Source: Hysterangium stoloniferum
Lineage: Eukaryota; Basidiomycota; Agaricomycetes; Hysterangiales; Hysterangiaceae
Assembly (NCBI GenBank): GCA_015178975.1
Contig: WHVD01000095.1
Location: 124,001 to 188,000 of the forward strand
DNA: 64,000 bases
Direction: 5' to 3'
Position numbers and translations under genes: made by a program. Positions within the stretch are counted from its first letter, which is position 1. Each line of letters opens with the position of its first letter. A model generated the notes under the pieces. The model was not told the origin of the DNA, ran no database searches, and saw only the letters and a list, made by a program, of their open reading frames with translations. Below are positions 12,101 to 23,283 of the stretch, one piece after another.

Positions 12101-14129
12101 TCGGGGACCGGTGTGGGAGGATCGGTGCTGCCGTATCTCGTGGAACGTGATGAGGAGGGAAGTGAGCGTCACGAGCATGTGGAGGCAGAGGCATCTACAG
12201 CGGTGGTGAACGAGGATGGACACGGACACGGTGTACCGCGTCTGCAAAAACCGCCTGTTGGTCTAGGCGTTGGGTTGAAGATGAGGATGCAAACGAAGGC
12301 GAATCTCAACGTCGACGTCGCTCGGTCCCCAACAGTCCCCGAATACCCTTACACGTTCCCACGAGTCCCTCCGAGTCCTTCGTGTCCTGCTTCTAATCCT
12401 CCTGCGGCGTGGGCTGGGGGAGCCATGAGCATCGGGCAGACGATGGACGCGAATGGACATCTTCAAGCTCATATCCATGATCATGACACCGGGAAGGATC
12501 CTACTATTGCCCAGAACCATGACAATACCCATGGCGACGGAGGAGGTGGTGGAATGAACATGAACGAAAGCATGGAGTCTGCACAGAAACCTCCCCGATC
12601 GCCGTTGTTTGATGCTGGGGATCCGTTTAGAAGGGAAGGACGTGGGCCACAGACGCAGACGCAAATACGGGCACCGATGTCCGCACCTGCAAGTGTTACC
12701 ACGACGCCGTCTAGGGGCTTGGGGGGTAGATCAATACCGATACCTACTGCCTCTCGTATGCAACAGTTTCCCGTGTCTGGGTCTGGGTCTGCTGGGGCGC
12801 TTGTTAATCCGCCTATGAGGCAGACGAGTCTCCCGAGTGCGAGTTCTGCTGGTCTGGGTACAGGTGTGTTAAATAATTCTTTAGATTAAATCAGTCTCAG
12901 TCTTAACTCCCAATCCCGATGACAACTCTGATCTCATTCATTTATTATCCACAGACCCAAATCAGACGCCTCGCGCGAAAGGGGTCACGATGCGCACGCT
13001 TTCTGCGCGATCGCAGAGTCCTGGGGGGTTGAAGGCGTTGTTGCTTGCGAATCCTGGGAACCGGATGGGTGGTGGTGCGGGTGCAGGTGCGGTGGGGACG
13101 GGCGGCCCAGGTGGTGGATGCACGATTGCACCAAACGGACAGCTAAACACCTCAATACGTGCTAGGTCCGGCTCGGCCTCTGCGCCTAACACGCCCGCGA
13201 TACGTACCATCTCTAACGGCTCTACGTCAATTAGCATTTTGCCTTCGCCTTCTGGGCCTGGAAGGGTGCTTCCGGCGCCTGCACCGAGGCCACCTTCGAA
13301 GGCGCTTCCGCCATTGCCTCATCTTAGGGCAAGTGTTGTTGGTGGGGGTGGGAGTGGGAACGCGAGCGGTGAGACACTGAAGAGTACCGGGTCCGTCTCG
13401 TCGTTGAGGAGTACGTCGATTTCGTCGGTGAGGAGTACATCATCTACGGCGTCGTTGCGGAGTACGCATTCTTCGTCGTCTTTGCGTGTGCAAGGACAGG
13501 GACACGTGCAGTCCGGCTTACCTACGCCTGGGAGATCACGCGTCGTATCGAATGCTTCGGCGGCGTCTTCGTCTATTCCCGGTCCCAGTACGAACGCGAA
13601 CGCGAACACACCCACAGCCCTTCCCCGTCCTCTTTGTCCTTCTCTCCCGAACTCTACGATCACAAGTCCTATCGACCGCTCCAGCACTGCATCCACCGGC
13701 TCCACTTCGACCACGCCCACATCTCGTACCCCCTCCATCGCGTCCGTGGCAAGCGCATCTCGCCCGCCCTCCACGAGTAGCACCATATCCCTCATCACGA
13801 CGACGACGACTATGACACCGTATGTTCGTACGAGGACGGCGAGCAGTGCATCGGGCGGGCCGTTGAAGTCTGCTATCAAGCCACCGAGGGCTGGGAGGGC
13901 TGGTGTGGGAAGTGGGAGCAGTGTGGGGTCCGTGTCCGTGTCGGGGTCGCCGCTGGGGAGTGGGGTGTTAAATGCGGGATCGTCGTCGCCGTTGAGTGGT
14001 GGTGGAGCTGGGGTGTTGTCGTCTTCTACGTCGAGTTCTGCGTCCATTTCCGCGCCCGCCACGCGCAACCGTAGTGGGATCGTGCCGCCCAAGTCGAGAT
14101 ATGTCGCTGATACGGGCATTGCGATTTGA
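9168..14129 (+). CDS. Large Ser/Pro-rich, mostly disordered protein of unknown function (five exons)
   Basis: Predicted exons are 9168-10333, 10424-10569, 10634-10754, 10810-12863 and 12955-14129. All four introns (90, 64, 55 and 91 nt) have GT...AG borders with GTGAGT, GTAAGT, GTCAGT and GTGTGT donors, and the phases agree, giving 1,553 residues. The ATG lies in a good context (CCCACCATG). The protein is dominated by Ser, Pro, Thr, Ala and Gly. Ordered-looking islands are LEEQKQIAFLKIRESW (about residue 103), an acidic block ending exon 1 (about 354-388), KHPRDARDTEKRRQRHKDG followed by RLLRGGIGLTTGLGWSDSED spanning exons 3-4, and VTMRTLSARSQSPGGLKALL at the start of exon 5. The exon 3 island resembles a block I associate with uncharacterised Agaricomycete proteins; this is recollection, not a search. 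There are no membrane segments or catalytic motifs. The long antisense frames here are shadows of the biased codons. Confidence 0.85.
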
Positions 14130-15100
14130 TTGTGTCTTTTTTTTTTTTTTTTTTTTCACTTGGTGTTTGATACTCGGTTTTGGTCGTAGACGTTGGGTTT
14201 ATGTGTATTGTGAGTCTCTCTTTTTTTTCTTTTTTTTTCTAAAATTCATATGGACTGAGTAGACTTTTTTTTGTAGTGATTGGACTGGTGTTACATGTTA
14301 CATGTACCACCAAGCTCGAGCTAGATCTCCTTACCAAGCTCCGTACTCACGCTCTCCCCCTCTTCACCCGCTACCCGCTCTATCAAAAAAAGAAAAAGAA
14401 AGGGGGGGTACTCATACTCATTCCAATGGCAGTCTAATCGCCATCCTTCTCGTCTAGTTCCGTTTCTCTTCACCATTGGTGAAATGTATTCCTATCCATT
14501 CATTCATTCTATTCTGTCACTCCCTGACCTGTTGCTCTCTGTCATGTCGATTTGGGCATCGCATTCTTTAGTCTTACTCTCAGTAGCTTTCCACTATCTA
14601 TTAACTGCCAAAAATCTCTTATTCCTTCTTTTGCATTCACGCTACTCTACCACCTTACAACCTAGCCGCTCACACCCACAATTACTTATCTCCATCTCTT
14701 TTCCTTCCGCCACTTTCATTGTCATCCTCATCGACATAGCGATCCTCATCTTCAACTTTATCTTCATCGTGATGTCACATATCTGTTCATTAGCATTAGA
14801 TACATACCAGTTAACGCCAAGGATACCAAACCATACCTAGCATAGCATAGCATCAACAAAATAACAACAAATTTAGCATGCTCTTGGCTTTGGTGTTGGG
14901 ATATGGGAACGATTAGATCTTGGGTGGTTTTGAGTTCAGGTTTGTCTCACAAACGTACAAAAAAAGGTCCGCTTACGCAACTTCTAGTTTGTTTATATGC
15001 ATTGCTTGTTCCCATATTGGAAAGTCCCTTTTTGAATGGCGCCTCCAGTTTCCATGGGAATATCAACGGTACTACTTATGCTCAAACAGTTGGGGGGTAA
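14130..15100. other. Downstream region of the 9-14 kb gene
   Basis: Two long T-tracts (14137-14156 and 14220-14240) follow the stop codon and probably belong to the 3' UTR and transcript end. An open frame at 14484-14840 is hydrophobic because of CT-rich sequence and is not considered a gene. The right end (15087-15100, CAGTTGGGGGGTAA) is purine-rich and abuts an LTR. Confidence 0.45.
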
Positions 15101-15291
15101 TGTTGGAAATTAACCTGACATCCCTAAAATACTGCAGAACATTATGGAACATACATACCTTGAACAGGTTAATCAATTTTAGCTTAATGCTTTAAGTCTC
15201 CTTCCCAATCCATTCCAGAATGTTCTCTCCTTGAAGATATATTCATGTAATAAGTTCTAAGATCTACTGTGGTCTGCCGAAGTGCCCAATA
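15101..15291 (+). mobile_element. Solo LTR, short family D, copy 1
   Basis: The 191 bp sequence begins TGTTGGAAATTAACC and ends GCCCAATA. It is flanked by GGTAA (15096-15100) and GGTTA (15292-15296), a 5-bp target duplication with one mismatch. A second copy lies at 20996-21190. The TGTTGG...CCAATA ends suggest a Copia-type LTR, though no internal region is present. Confidence 0.7.
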
Positions 15292-15689
15292 GGTTACCTT
15301 ACAGATGCTCTCGTAGATCAGCAGTTATCAAGGCTCGATTGCCATTCGTGACAAACTGAGCTGAAGTCTATCAATTCAGGAACTGGAATATCACAGCAAA
15401 AGACGCGGCGTGAGTCACACCAGACGTTCAACTTGGGATATGGATACAATGATGAAATGCGAGATCTGCAAATGACAGCATGCTATTAACCAGGACTAGT
15501 TACTTCAATGGCTTAGTTAGACGTAGACTTATCGTTTTCGCCCCTTATCGGGGATCAGGTAGACAAGCGGGTTTAAACAACGATTTATACTCTGGTATGC
15601 GGAGGATCACTATTACGTTGTGGAGTCGTTCTGAAATTCCGGATTCAAGTACAAATAGCTTAATTGCATAAACACACCATTATGACCCA

Positions 15690-16376
15690 TGCGATCCATC
15701 CTTCACAACATTCCAAGCGGTATGATTGGATGCAACTCCTAACCGCGCATGTGCTGCATCGTATAATCTTGATTACTGGGTGACGGCATAGTTATATCGA
15801 GCAACGTTGCAAACTCGTTGCCAATATCAGCTTCCTTTATGATTTGGTACACGGACAGATATCGAGTATTGTACGAATCCATAACCAGATGCCTCTCTTT
15901 CACCTTCTGTTGGAACTCTTCCGTCCCTTTCATTTCTTTCATTTCTTTCGTTTCTTTTGTGTTTTCGCTTTCTTTCCCTTTTCTTGGTTTCCATGTGAAT
16001 GAAGGGTTTTAGCGAAATGACTAAATAGCTCTTCAAATCATCATCGACAACGGGTTTGCAAGGTCATTGATATTATTTTTAAACGGTTTTTCTTGATAAT
16101 TGGATTCGTTGCCAAGCTCCATAAGTAGCGCGAGATAGGGAAGAGGTTGATGGAGATCACAGGGGATATCAAGTGGACGTATCTTGGGCTTTGCCTTCCT
16201 GTCCCCTGTAGCTTTAAACTTGACCTGGACAACAACCGCAGAAAGGCAAGAGGGATCAAAGACTGCATTCGCCTCATAGAGCCAGTATATGTTGCGATTA
16301 GCGAATCGATTGCTTCATGAGTGAAGCAGCATTGCAATGCTGCACCTCGAGCCCATAAATTTGCAAACAACCACCT
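15690..16376 (-). pseudogene. Decayed gene of a basidiomycete orphan family
   Basis: Three minus-strand stretches read as parts of one protein in different frames. The first, 16376 to about 16300, gives WARGAALQCCFTHEAIDSL. The second, about 16300-16030, contains YWLYEANAVFDPSCLSAVVV followed by QVKFKATGDRKAKPKIRPL and QPLPYLALLMELGNES. The third, about 15942-15740, contains KERHLVMDSYN and EFATLLDITMPSPSNQD, with a C-terminal RLGVASNHTAWN in yet another frame. The D...QVK arrangement resembles a PD-(D/E)XK nuclease core. I associate QPLPYLALLMELGNES-like sequence with orphan proteins of Agaricomycetes, by recollection. At least two frame changes are present and I see no good introns at them, so it is called a pseudogene. 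Confidence 0.55.
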
Positions 16377-17346
16377 TAGAGAGAGGGTTTAAATCTGTAG
16401 GTGCATGCAAAGAGACACATTTGTAATATTATACTCATGAATCTATTGAGCAATGAGTTTTGATTGGAATCACATGACAAGGCTCTCTTGTTCCATGACC
16501 ACCACCTGCCTCTGGGGTTGGGACCCCCATGCTCATGGTGGAAGGGCAGAGAGGCAGATGACAGTGAACAGGCTTGGGGAGCCTCTGAATTCACTGCTCT
16601 GTCAAAGTCGGCAGCCTTCAGCCACGCACCAGTGTCACCTGTGGAACATCACTGGCACCTCCTAACCATGACTGCAGCCTGGTAACGGTCTATTCTTCCT
16701 ACCCACCCCTGACTCCAGCATTCACTTATGCACTGGCAATGTAAGGCTTCAGTGTGCCTGCAGCTGTCGTTGACTGCTAGCAGGATCTCGGGCTCTTCCT
16801 CGGGCTTTGGCCCAAATTTCCACTCTTCATTCGACCATCATACCAACCACCACTCGCTGTAATGCATCCAGCCTGCTCCCTCTCAATTCTCTCATAGATA
16901 CTATAGCAGCTATGCTCTATATGATGCTATGGAACTGCTATGTATCTTAGTTATGCGATGCGGTATATAAATGTATTAAAAAAATAAAAAATTGGAATCA
17001 CATGATTTCTTAAGTTGGTAGATAGCCAACATGTTCTAGTATATCATGTGAATTCTTCAGAATTTTTGCTGATGTCATTCCTTCACACAATATCAATCTT
17101 TCTAAAATGCACAAACATTGGGGCAGTTTTTTGACCCACTGTACTTTAGTTACACAATCCAAATTCAAGCTATTCATTCCCTTTCCCATATTCTATTCTA
17201 CCTTTAAATAGTCACAAATAAGAACCCTAAATTAATAGACTACTGACATACTCAGCCCTTTCATATATCATAGTTGTTGTCTTTAAGTTGCTGCTAAGTA
17301 CTTAGGGATTCTCAATGAAAGTGATACACCACAGGTTGAGGTGAGG
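16377..17346. other. Intergenic and repeat-like sequence
   Basis: There is no supported gene. 16500-16980 is GC-balanced and ends in an A-rich tract (16976-16993). 16994-17346 is AT-rich with GAATCACATGA and GATGTCAT motifs similar to those in the 1.8 kb insert, so it may be an old relative of that family. A purine-rich GGTTGAGGTGAGG abuts the LTR that starts at 17347. Confidence 0.35.
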
Positions 17347-18828
17347 TGTTATGACTGGACAATCCCACTGGACTCCGGGCACTAACCCGTACGCCCCCAC
17401 ACCCCACACGCACCAAATGTCTGTTTATAGGATTTCCTGCCTGGACTTTGTACGTCAAGACTTGTTACATTTGACCTCATTACGACACATATCAGTCACC
17501 GGACTTTCCCCTGGACTCCATCTCTGTCTATGTCCATCTTCATCCCATGCATCAGTCACTGGATCCCACTCAGAATCCCGTCACCACTCTAACTGAGCCC
17601 CGTTCCTGTTTTAGTCAAATGACCTGTCACGATTAGGACTCCGCTCCCGCTCCGTTTCCCGTTATGGGTTATGATTTGTCATGATTCGGACTCCACTCTG
17701 TTCCTAACACCAAACTTGGTGTTTACTATTCCCGTTTTATGTTTTGTTAGTTTCGTTTTCATCATTACCGGATTTAGTATGTCATTCACTCCATGGTCTA
17801 TATAAACTGGCAGATGTTGTACATACAATCCAGTCAGAAAATTAGCTTAGATTCCCCCCAGTAATCTAATATATTTTCCGCTCTAAAACCTTAGGAGGGT
17901 GTTTATAATTACTATAATCTCAAATATTTACTAATAAAAGTCTTATTTTTACAAAACTCCATCTTTAAATAGTGATATCTATTCTGAAACAATTATATCA
18001 TCAAAAAACAACCATCAGAAATAGTTCTCCATATTACATCTCATACAACCCATAGTTATTTAATAAATTCCATTGTATATAATTTCCTTCCTTTTACAGA
18101 TGCCTACTAATACTTTTATTAGTACTTTGTTTTTTAAAAGTTGTAATGTAGTTACTTCCATGTAAAATATGTAAAATATTATTGGAAATTTTTCATACCA
18201 CAGCTGTCTTTATTAAGTAAAACCCCCTATATATTCTGGGTATGTTGAATCAAGTAGAAATCTGTTCAGATTGACAGATCCATTCCGAAGTAATACATAT
18301 GTATTTAGAGGTGCCAATAATATACATATGCATGAAATGGACTATCTAAAGGTATCTATTTTTTAAAAGTATTAGTGTTTCAAACTACTAATTTTTTTTA
18401 TTGTCTACTTGTGTCCGGAAAGATTCTTTAGTTTGTAATGTATGAGAGAGTTTAAAACTCTTTGAAAGTTTTAAAAACCAAATTATGTTTGAATCACATC
18501 CCAGATGTTTAAATGACCTTTAGAGTATATTAGAATTTGGTATACTTAATAGTTTTCAGATATCCTCCTTACTCTAATCACACCGCTCACACTAGCCGGA
18601 GCCCATGGGCTCCAGTACATCTATCTCTCTCACCACTCACGACTTACGACCCACGACCTCTGACCTACGACTACCCGACCACAAACCCCACCCAGACTCC
18701 CCAGGATTCCCGTCCACCTGTCTGAAATTGGACAACATGATCAAGTGAGGGTGCAGCCTATAAGCTGAAGCCAAGTCCTACCGGATAATCTGCAGGTTTC
18801 TCCGGAGACCCACCCTGTGTGTGTTAAT
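17347..18828 (+). mobile_element. Family B LTR containing a MITE
   Basis: It begins TGTTATGACTGG and shares its whole length with the intact family B LTR at 22123-22955, including the conserved TATAAGCTGAAGCC block (around 18757-18775). Removing the nested 675 bp element and one copy of TTA leaves about 800 bp, the usual family B size. The right end is degenerate (GTGTTAATGA in place of CCTAACA) and no target duplication is visible. Confidence 0.8.
17894..18568 (-). mobile_element. 675 bp MITE, copy 1
   Basis: This non-coding element has imperfect terminal inverted repeats (GGAGGGTGTTT here, GGAGGATATCT at the other end) and is flanked by TTA duplications (17891-17893 and 18569-18571). The LTR at 22123-22955 lacks it at the homologous place and shows a single TTA (near 22671), so it is a paralogous empty site. 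Two further copies lie at 46430 and 53174 in the opposite orientation. A 3-bp AT-rich target duplication suggests a PIF/Harbinger-like mobiliser, but the ends alone do not prove this. Confidence 0.85.
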
Positions 18829-19839
18829 GATTCCATTTACTCCATCTATGATTCTTTATTCCACTTGTAACTTGTTTGCTCCAGTTTAGTATTTCACCTT
18901 GCCCTTTATTAGTACAAAAGATATGTCCTGTATATCACTTCTCTTCAGTTTGAATATTGATTTAGAATCCCCCCTACAGTACTTCTCCCACATACATAGT
19001 GTGGGTGGCTTAACCCTGAACTGCATAAAATACAAGATTTACTGGAAACTTTCCAGGTACTAGTCTGAGGACTTTCCATAGAATACTCTGGGAGCTTTCA
19101 GAATATTGCCAGGTACAGGAAGGACTTGGCTTCACCATATGCTACACCCTTGCACAAATGTTTGTTTGTCCTTATTTCGATTGACAAATACTTAGCACAT
19201 TTTCATGCTTGGAATATTCTGAATGTGCCCTATCATCTGCTTTTAGGCTGACCTTTCCAAATACCGGCAAGGGCTGACACAGAAAATATCAGTGAAACCC
19301 TATGTATTACTGCAGGATCCTTCCAGACCAGGATTTAAGCTATGGGTTCCAATGTGACCACATTCACAACCACAGGTGCCAGATGTGTCATCAAACCTGT
19401 ATCTCTCTGACAAAGGGCACTTCTCACCTCCTATGGCCCCTGTCTCCAACATATTAACAACTTCATCATTGGCTTCACCACCTGCAACCAGTGACACACC
19501 CTTCTTCCCCTCTTCCCACTCTCATTTTGCTGGAGAGTGTTTTTATACAGTTTTTTTATTCTCTTTCCCCTATTCATGCTCTGAAATACAAGCCTGTCAC
19601 CCAGAAATTTCACCCCATGGCCACAACTATGCCTGACAATGCAGTGCCAAGCAACACTTCCCTAGCAACCCTATCAACTCTTTACCTCCCCTCTCCTCCC
19701 TTCCCCCCAACATTGTCCAGTTTGGTTCCCGACTTATGGAAGAGCAGTGGATAAGCCTCAGGATTGATCAGGATTTTTTGAGTAATGAAGAATTAAAATT
19801 GGCTTTTCAAGTTTTCCTCTGCAATGAATCAGCACTAGC
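18829..19839. other. Repeat-derived sequence without a clear identity
   Basis: No gene is supported. 19060-19110 has several GAA/TTC motifs. 19110-19145 resembles, on the minus strand, the conserved GGCTTCAGC block of the LTR promoters (GGACTTGGCTTCACC), so a decayed LTR may lie here. Open frames around 19376-19754 precede a Gypsy reverse-transcriptase fossil and may be its upstream part. Confidence 0.3.
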
Positions 19840-20440
19840 ATGGGATGATTCTGAGTGGGGCATGTTCCAACTGACTATTTTGCACCCATAGTTATTCCAA
19901 CCATTGAGCATGAACCCTAGGCCCTCAAGAACATACCAATTCCACTTGGGCTCAAGGATAAACAAATATCCAGTAGTATTTATAAACCCTCAGGCTCTTC
20001 TTACAGATTGCAATGGTTTTGTGTGCTGAAAAAAAATGGGACGTTTCATATTGTTCATGACTTACAACCTCTAAATGCAGTTACTGTCAAAGATGGCAGT
20101 GTCCCCCCCAACATTAAGCCTTTTGCTGAGTATTGCATAGGATGATCAATTTACACATTGGGCAACTTGTATGTGGGCTATGATCACATGCTGCTGGTAG
20201 AGCAATCCTGTGACCTCACTACATTCCAAACCCCCCTTGGACCCCACCATCTCACATGCTTGCCAATGGGATGGTCCAATTCAGTTTCAATTTTTCATGG
20301 CCATGTTACCTTTATTTTACAGGATGAAATTGACATTGCCCCCCTTTTCTCAATGATATACCTATCTTGGGACCCAAGATGTACTCTGAGTAACAAGATG
20401 GCAGTTATGAAACTATCCCCGAAAAAACCCTAGCTTGTAG
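19840..20440 (+). mobile_element. Ty3/Gypsy reverse-transcriptase fossil
   Basis: The translated plus strand resembles the palm region of Gypsy reverse transcriptase: QWFCVLKKNGTFHIVHDLQP is followed by LTTFQTPLGPHHLTCLPMGW and a VTFILQDEID-like stretch. This is the lineage with LPMGxxNS, different from the chromovirus at 26.7 kb (LVMPFGLPNAP). It is broken, with several interruptions and no visible LTRs, and is probably old. Confidence 0.65.
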
Positions 20441-20995
20441 GCTTGAAGCCTGGCATCTTTAGTGATGGGTGATGAGGATTGTGTTCAAGTGAACTGGATG
20501 AGGTACTGTCAATTATAGCATTTTTCTTTGAAGGCATTCCATTCTGAGGTTGAATAGCCATTGAAAGTCTTAAGACATCACACTGTGGTCTAGAGAGATA
20601 GTGAAAGAAGAAAGGGACTCTGTCACAACCTGTTAGTGTTAGAATTAAGCTTGTGAGAACAGAGAGCAATAAGGGTCCATTTGTCTATTTGGCCATAAGG
20701 CAAACAAATGGCTAGATACATGACTCTAGGCTACTTAAATGTATGTCTGCTAAACAACAGGAATACTAAAATAGAGAACAAAAGAGGAATAGAACAAAGA
20801 AAATAAAGAACAATGAAACAATGAAACAAAGAGATGAGCTTATGTCACACTCATAATTCCAACAGTTAGTTGTGCATCATCAGCACAATTCTCGAAATGC
20901 AACTCAGTGTCACATACCTTGTCACAGATTGGTCATCCAAGGCAGGGTTGGTGAATATATGTGATATGTCAAGTGTTTATATAGTGCCTGCAATC
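20441..20995. other. AT-rich sequence between repeats
   Basis: A minus-strand open frame of 79 codons (20430-20669) is low in identifiable features. The remainder is A-rich (20760-20835). No gene is supported. Confidence 0.35.
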
Positions 20996-21190
20996 TGTTG
21001 GTAATCAACCTGACATCCTTAGAATATTATAGAATATCTTGGAATATACTTAACATCACTTTAGTAATATCTCTGTCATCCCTTCCAGAACCTTCTTCCC
21101 AATAGATATATATAATCCCCAGTAGTTCACTTATAGATACAAGCCAAGTTATATTCTAATATCTACTGTGGTCTGTGCAAGTTCCCAATA
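20996..21190 (+). mobile_element. Solo LTR, short family D, copy 2
   Basis: The 195 bp sequence begins TGTTGGTAATCAACC and ends TTCCCAATA. It is flanked by a perfect 5-bp duplication, CAATC (20991-20995 and 21191-21195). It is homologous to 15101-15291 at both ends and in the CTACTGTGGTCTG block near the right end. Confidence 0.8.
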
Positions 21191-22122
21191 CAATCAGATA
21201 GCCTGGCATAGTGGCTCTTTTAGCTCAGTTGGTATAGTGTTCATTACAGGGAATGCTTATGTAACACTCAGCAACATCATCCTCATTCCCATCAAAGGTC
21301 TTTAGGGGATGATTAGATCCCAGTAGTGATTGGCAAGGCCCAGCCTCAGGCCATGGGCTGGCCAAGCCAGGCCCTGAAAAGCCAAAAACAGCCCAAGCCA
21401 AGCTGGGCCAAGCAGTACTTAGGCCATCCACTCTGGGCCTGGCCTGAGATATTTTAAGCCCGAGCCAGACTGCCAGGCTGCAGCCTGCCAGTGGCCCGAC
21501 AAGGTAAGGACAAGGTACTGCATGGTCAAGGATTGTCAGACTATCTTCTGTATAATGTAACCCACCATTCAATTTCTGTTCCAACAATGCTGCCAAAGTC
21601 AAAACCTTGCCTAGGACAGCCAAGTAAGTCCCCAGTGGGTAAGGATGTGATATGCAATGACATGGATGGAATTGAAGAGATTGGAGAGGAAATGATGAAG
21701 AACAAAAATAAGACCAGAGATATAGATTTTTTTTCATGCCCCTAGCACCATCAATGGAAAAAAAGAAGAAAAAGCAAAATTTGTCAGTGAGTACATCACA
21801 GCTAGATTTTTACTTAAATAAATCAAAAGATTTTCAGTGACAGCTCAATTACTAATGAGGTGACAACTTTGCACTGACATTTATAATCAAATCACACAGT
21901 ATGTAAACTTTATGATATCTCTTTATCAATTATGAATTTTAATTATACATACGGTGACAGGGTGCTTATGTTAAATGGGTTAAAGAGACACCTGAAACAA
22001 CAAACAAACTCCCAAAGCATCTCTTAAAAATGAGAGAAGAAATATTGACTCAGTCCAGCATCACTAACCATTTCAAACCAGTTGGCCCAGCTAAAAATGT
22101 TATTCTATACTTAGATGAAGCT

Positions 22123-22955
22123 TGTTACAACCAGAAAATCCTGCCGGACTCCAGGCACTAACTCGTATGCACCCACGCCCTAGGTGCACCAATTGTCAGT
22201 TTATAGGAATTCCCACCTGGACTCCGTATCTCAGACTTGTTTATGTTCGACCTCATTACGCCACATCTCAGTCACTGGACTTCCCTTGGACTCTGTCTCT
22301 GTCTATGTCCGCCTTTGTCCCACGCATCAGTCACTGGACTCTGCTCAGAATCCCGTCATTGATCTAACTGAGCCCCATTCCCATTTTAGTCAAATGACCT
22401 GTCACGATTAGGACTCCGCTCCCGCTCCATTTCCCGTTATGGGTTATGATTTGTCACGATTCAGACTCCGCTCCATTCCGTCCCATTCCTAACACCAAAC
22501 TTGGTGTTTACTATTCCCGTTTTATGTTTTGCTTGTTTGATTTCATTATTACTGGATTTGGTATGACATTCACTCCATGGTCTATTTAAACTGGCATACA
22601 TACATACAATCCAGTCAGAAAATTAGCTTAGATTCCCCCCAGTAATCTAATACATTTTCCGCTCTAAACCCTTACTTGAATCACACCGCTCATGCTAATT
22701 GGAGCCCATGGGCTCCGGCGCATCTATCTCTCTCAACTATCTCAACTCTCAACTCTCGACCCATGACTCTCGACCCACGACCCACGACCTACGACTCTTG
22801 ACCCACAAACCCCACCCGGACTCCCCGGGACTTTCGTCTGCCTATCTGAAATTGGACAACACGATCTCATGAGGGCACAGCCTATAAGCTGAAGCCAAGT
22901 CCTACCAGATAATCCACGGGTTTCTCCGGAGACCTGCCGTGTATGTACCCTAACA
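22123..22955 (+). mobile_element. Family B solo LTR inside the hAT transposase
   Basis: The 833 bp LTR begins TGTTACAACCAG and ends ACCCTAACA. It is flanked by a perfect 5-bp duplication, AAGCT (22118-22122 and 22956-22960). It carries the conserved TATAAGCTGAAGCC block (22885-22898). It serves as the empty-site reference for the MITE in the 17347 copy. It is younger than the hAT element it interrupts. Confidence 0.92.
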
Positions 22956-23204
22956 AAGCTTTTAAGCAGGCCACTTTGGAGTGGTTGATTGAGACAGATC
23001 AGGTATGTTATTACACCATTATATCTTTACTTTATTGAGCAATAACATTGACTGCCAAAGCCAATTCAAGCCTTGAATCATCCAAAATTTAAAGAAATGA
23101 TGAATATTGTGTTGAATGAGTAATGGTTGACCTGGATATATTAATATCTTACTGATGACTAATCATCTCAGTAGTAACTGGTTCTTAATAGAACTACTCT
23201 TAAT

Positions 23205-23283
23205 GGCCTGATAGCTCAGGGGTTAAGAGCACTAGACATGTAATCCAAACTTAGTGGTCACTGGTTCAAATCCAGCTCAGGTC
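23205..23283 (+). tRNA. tRNA-like sequence (pseudogene or SINE head) within the hAT element
   Basis: A 7-bp acceptor stem (GGCCTGA with TCAGGTC, one G-T pair), a perfect D-stem (GCTC/GAGC) and a good T-arm with B box GGTTCAAATCC are present. The anticodon arm is poor: CATGTAA could give anticodon TGT (threonine) but lacks T33, and the following stem pairs only if about six extra bases are looped out. It lies between two transposase blocks that are otherwise nearly adjacent, so it probably came in as a tRNA-derived insertion. Confidence 0.5.

Noticed and set aside
13319-14119. 266-codon minus-strand frame opposite the last exon of the host gene
   Set aside because: It is a shadow of strongly biased codons; the plus strand has consistent splice sites and phases and the antisense protein shows no motif.
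14484-14840. Hydrophobic 118-codon frame suggesting a small membrane protein
   Set aside because: Leu/Ile/Phe richness follows from CT-rich UTR-like sequence; there is no start context or splice sites.
21213-21290. Possible tRNA 5' half (TTTTAGCTCAGTTGGTATAG)
   Set aside because: An A-box-like stretch is present but there is no T-arm or B box and no acceptor pairing.
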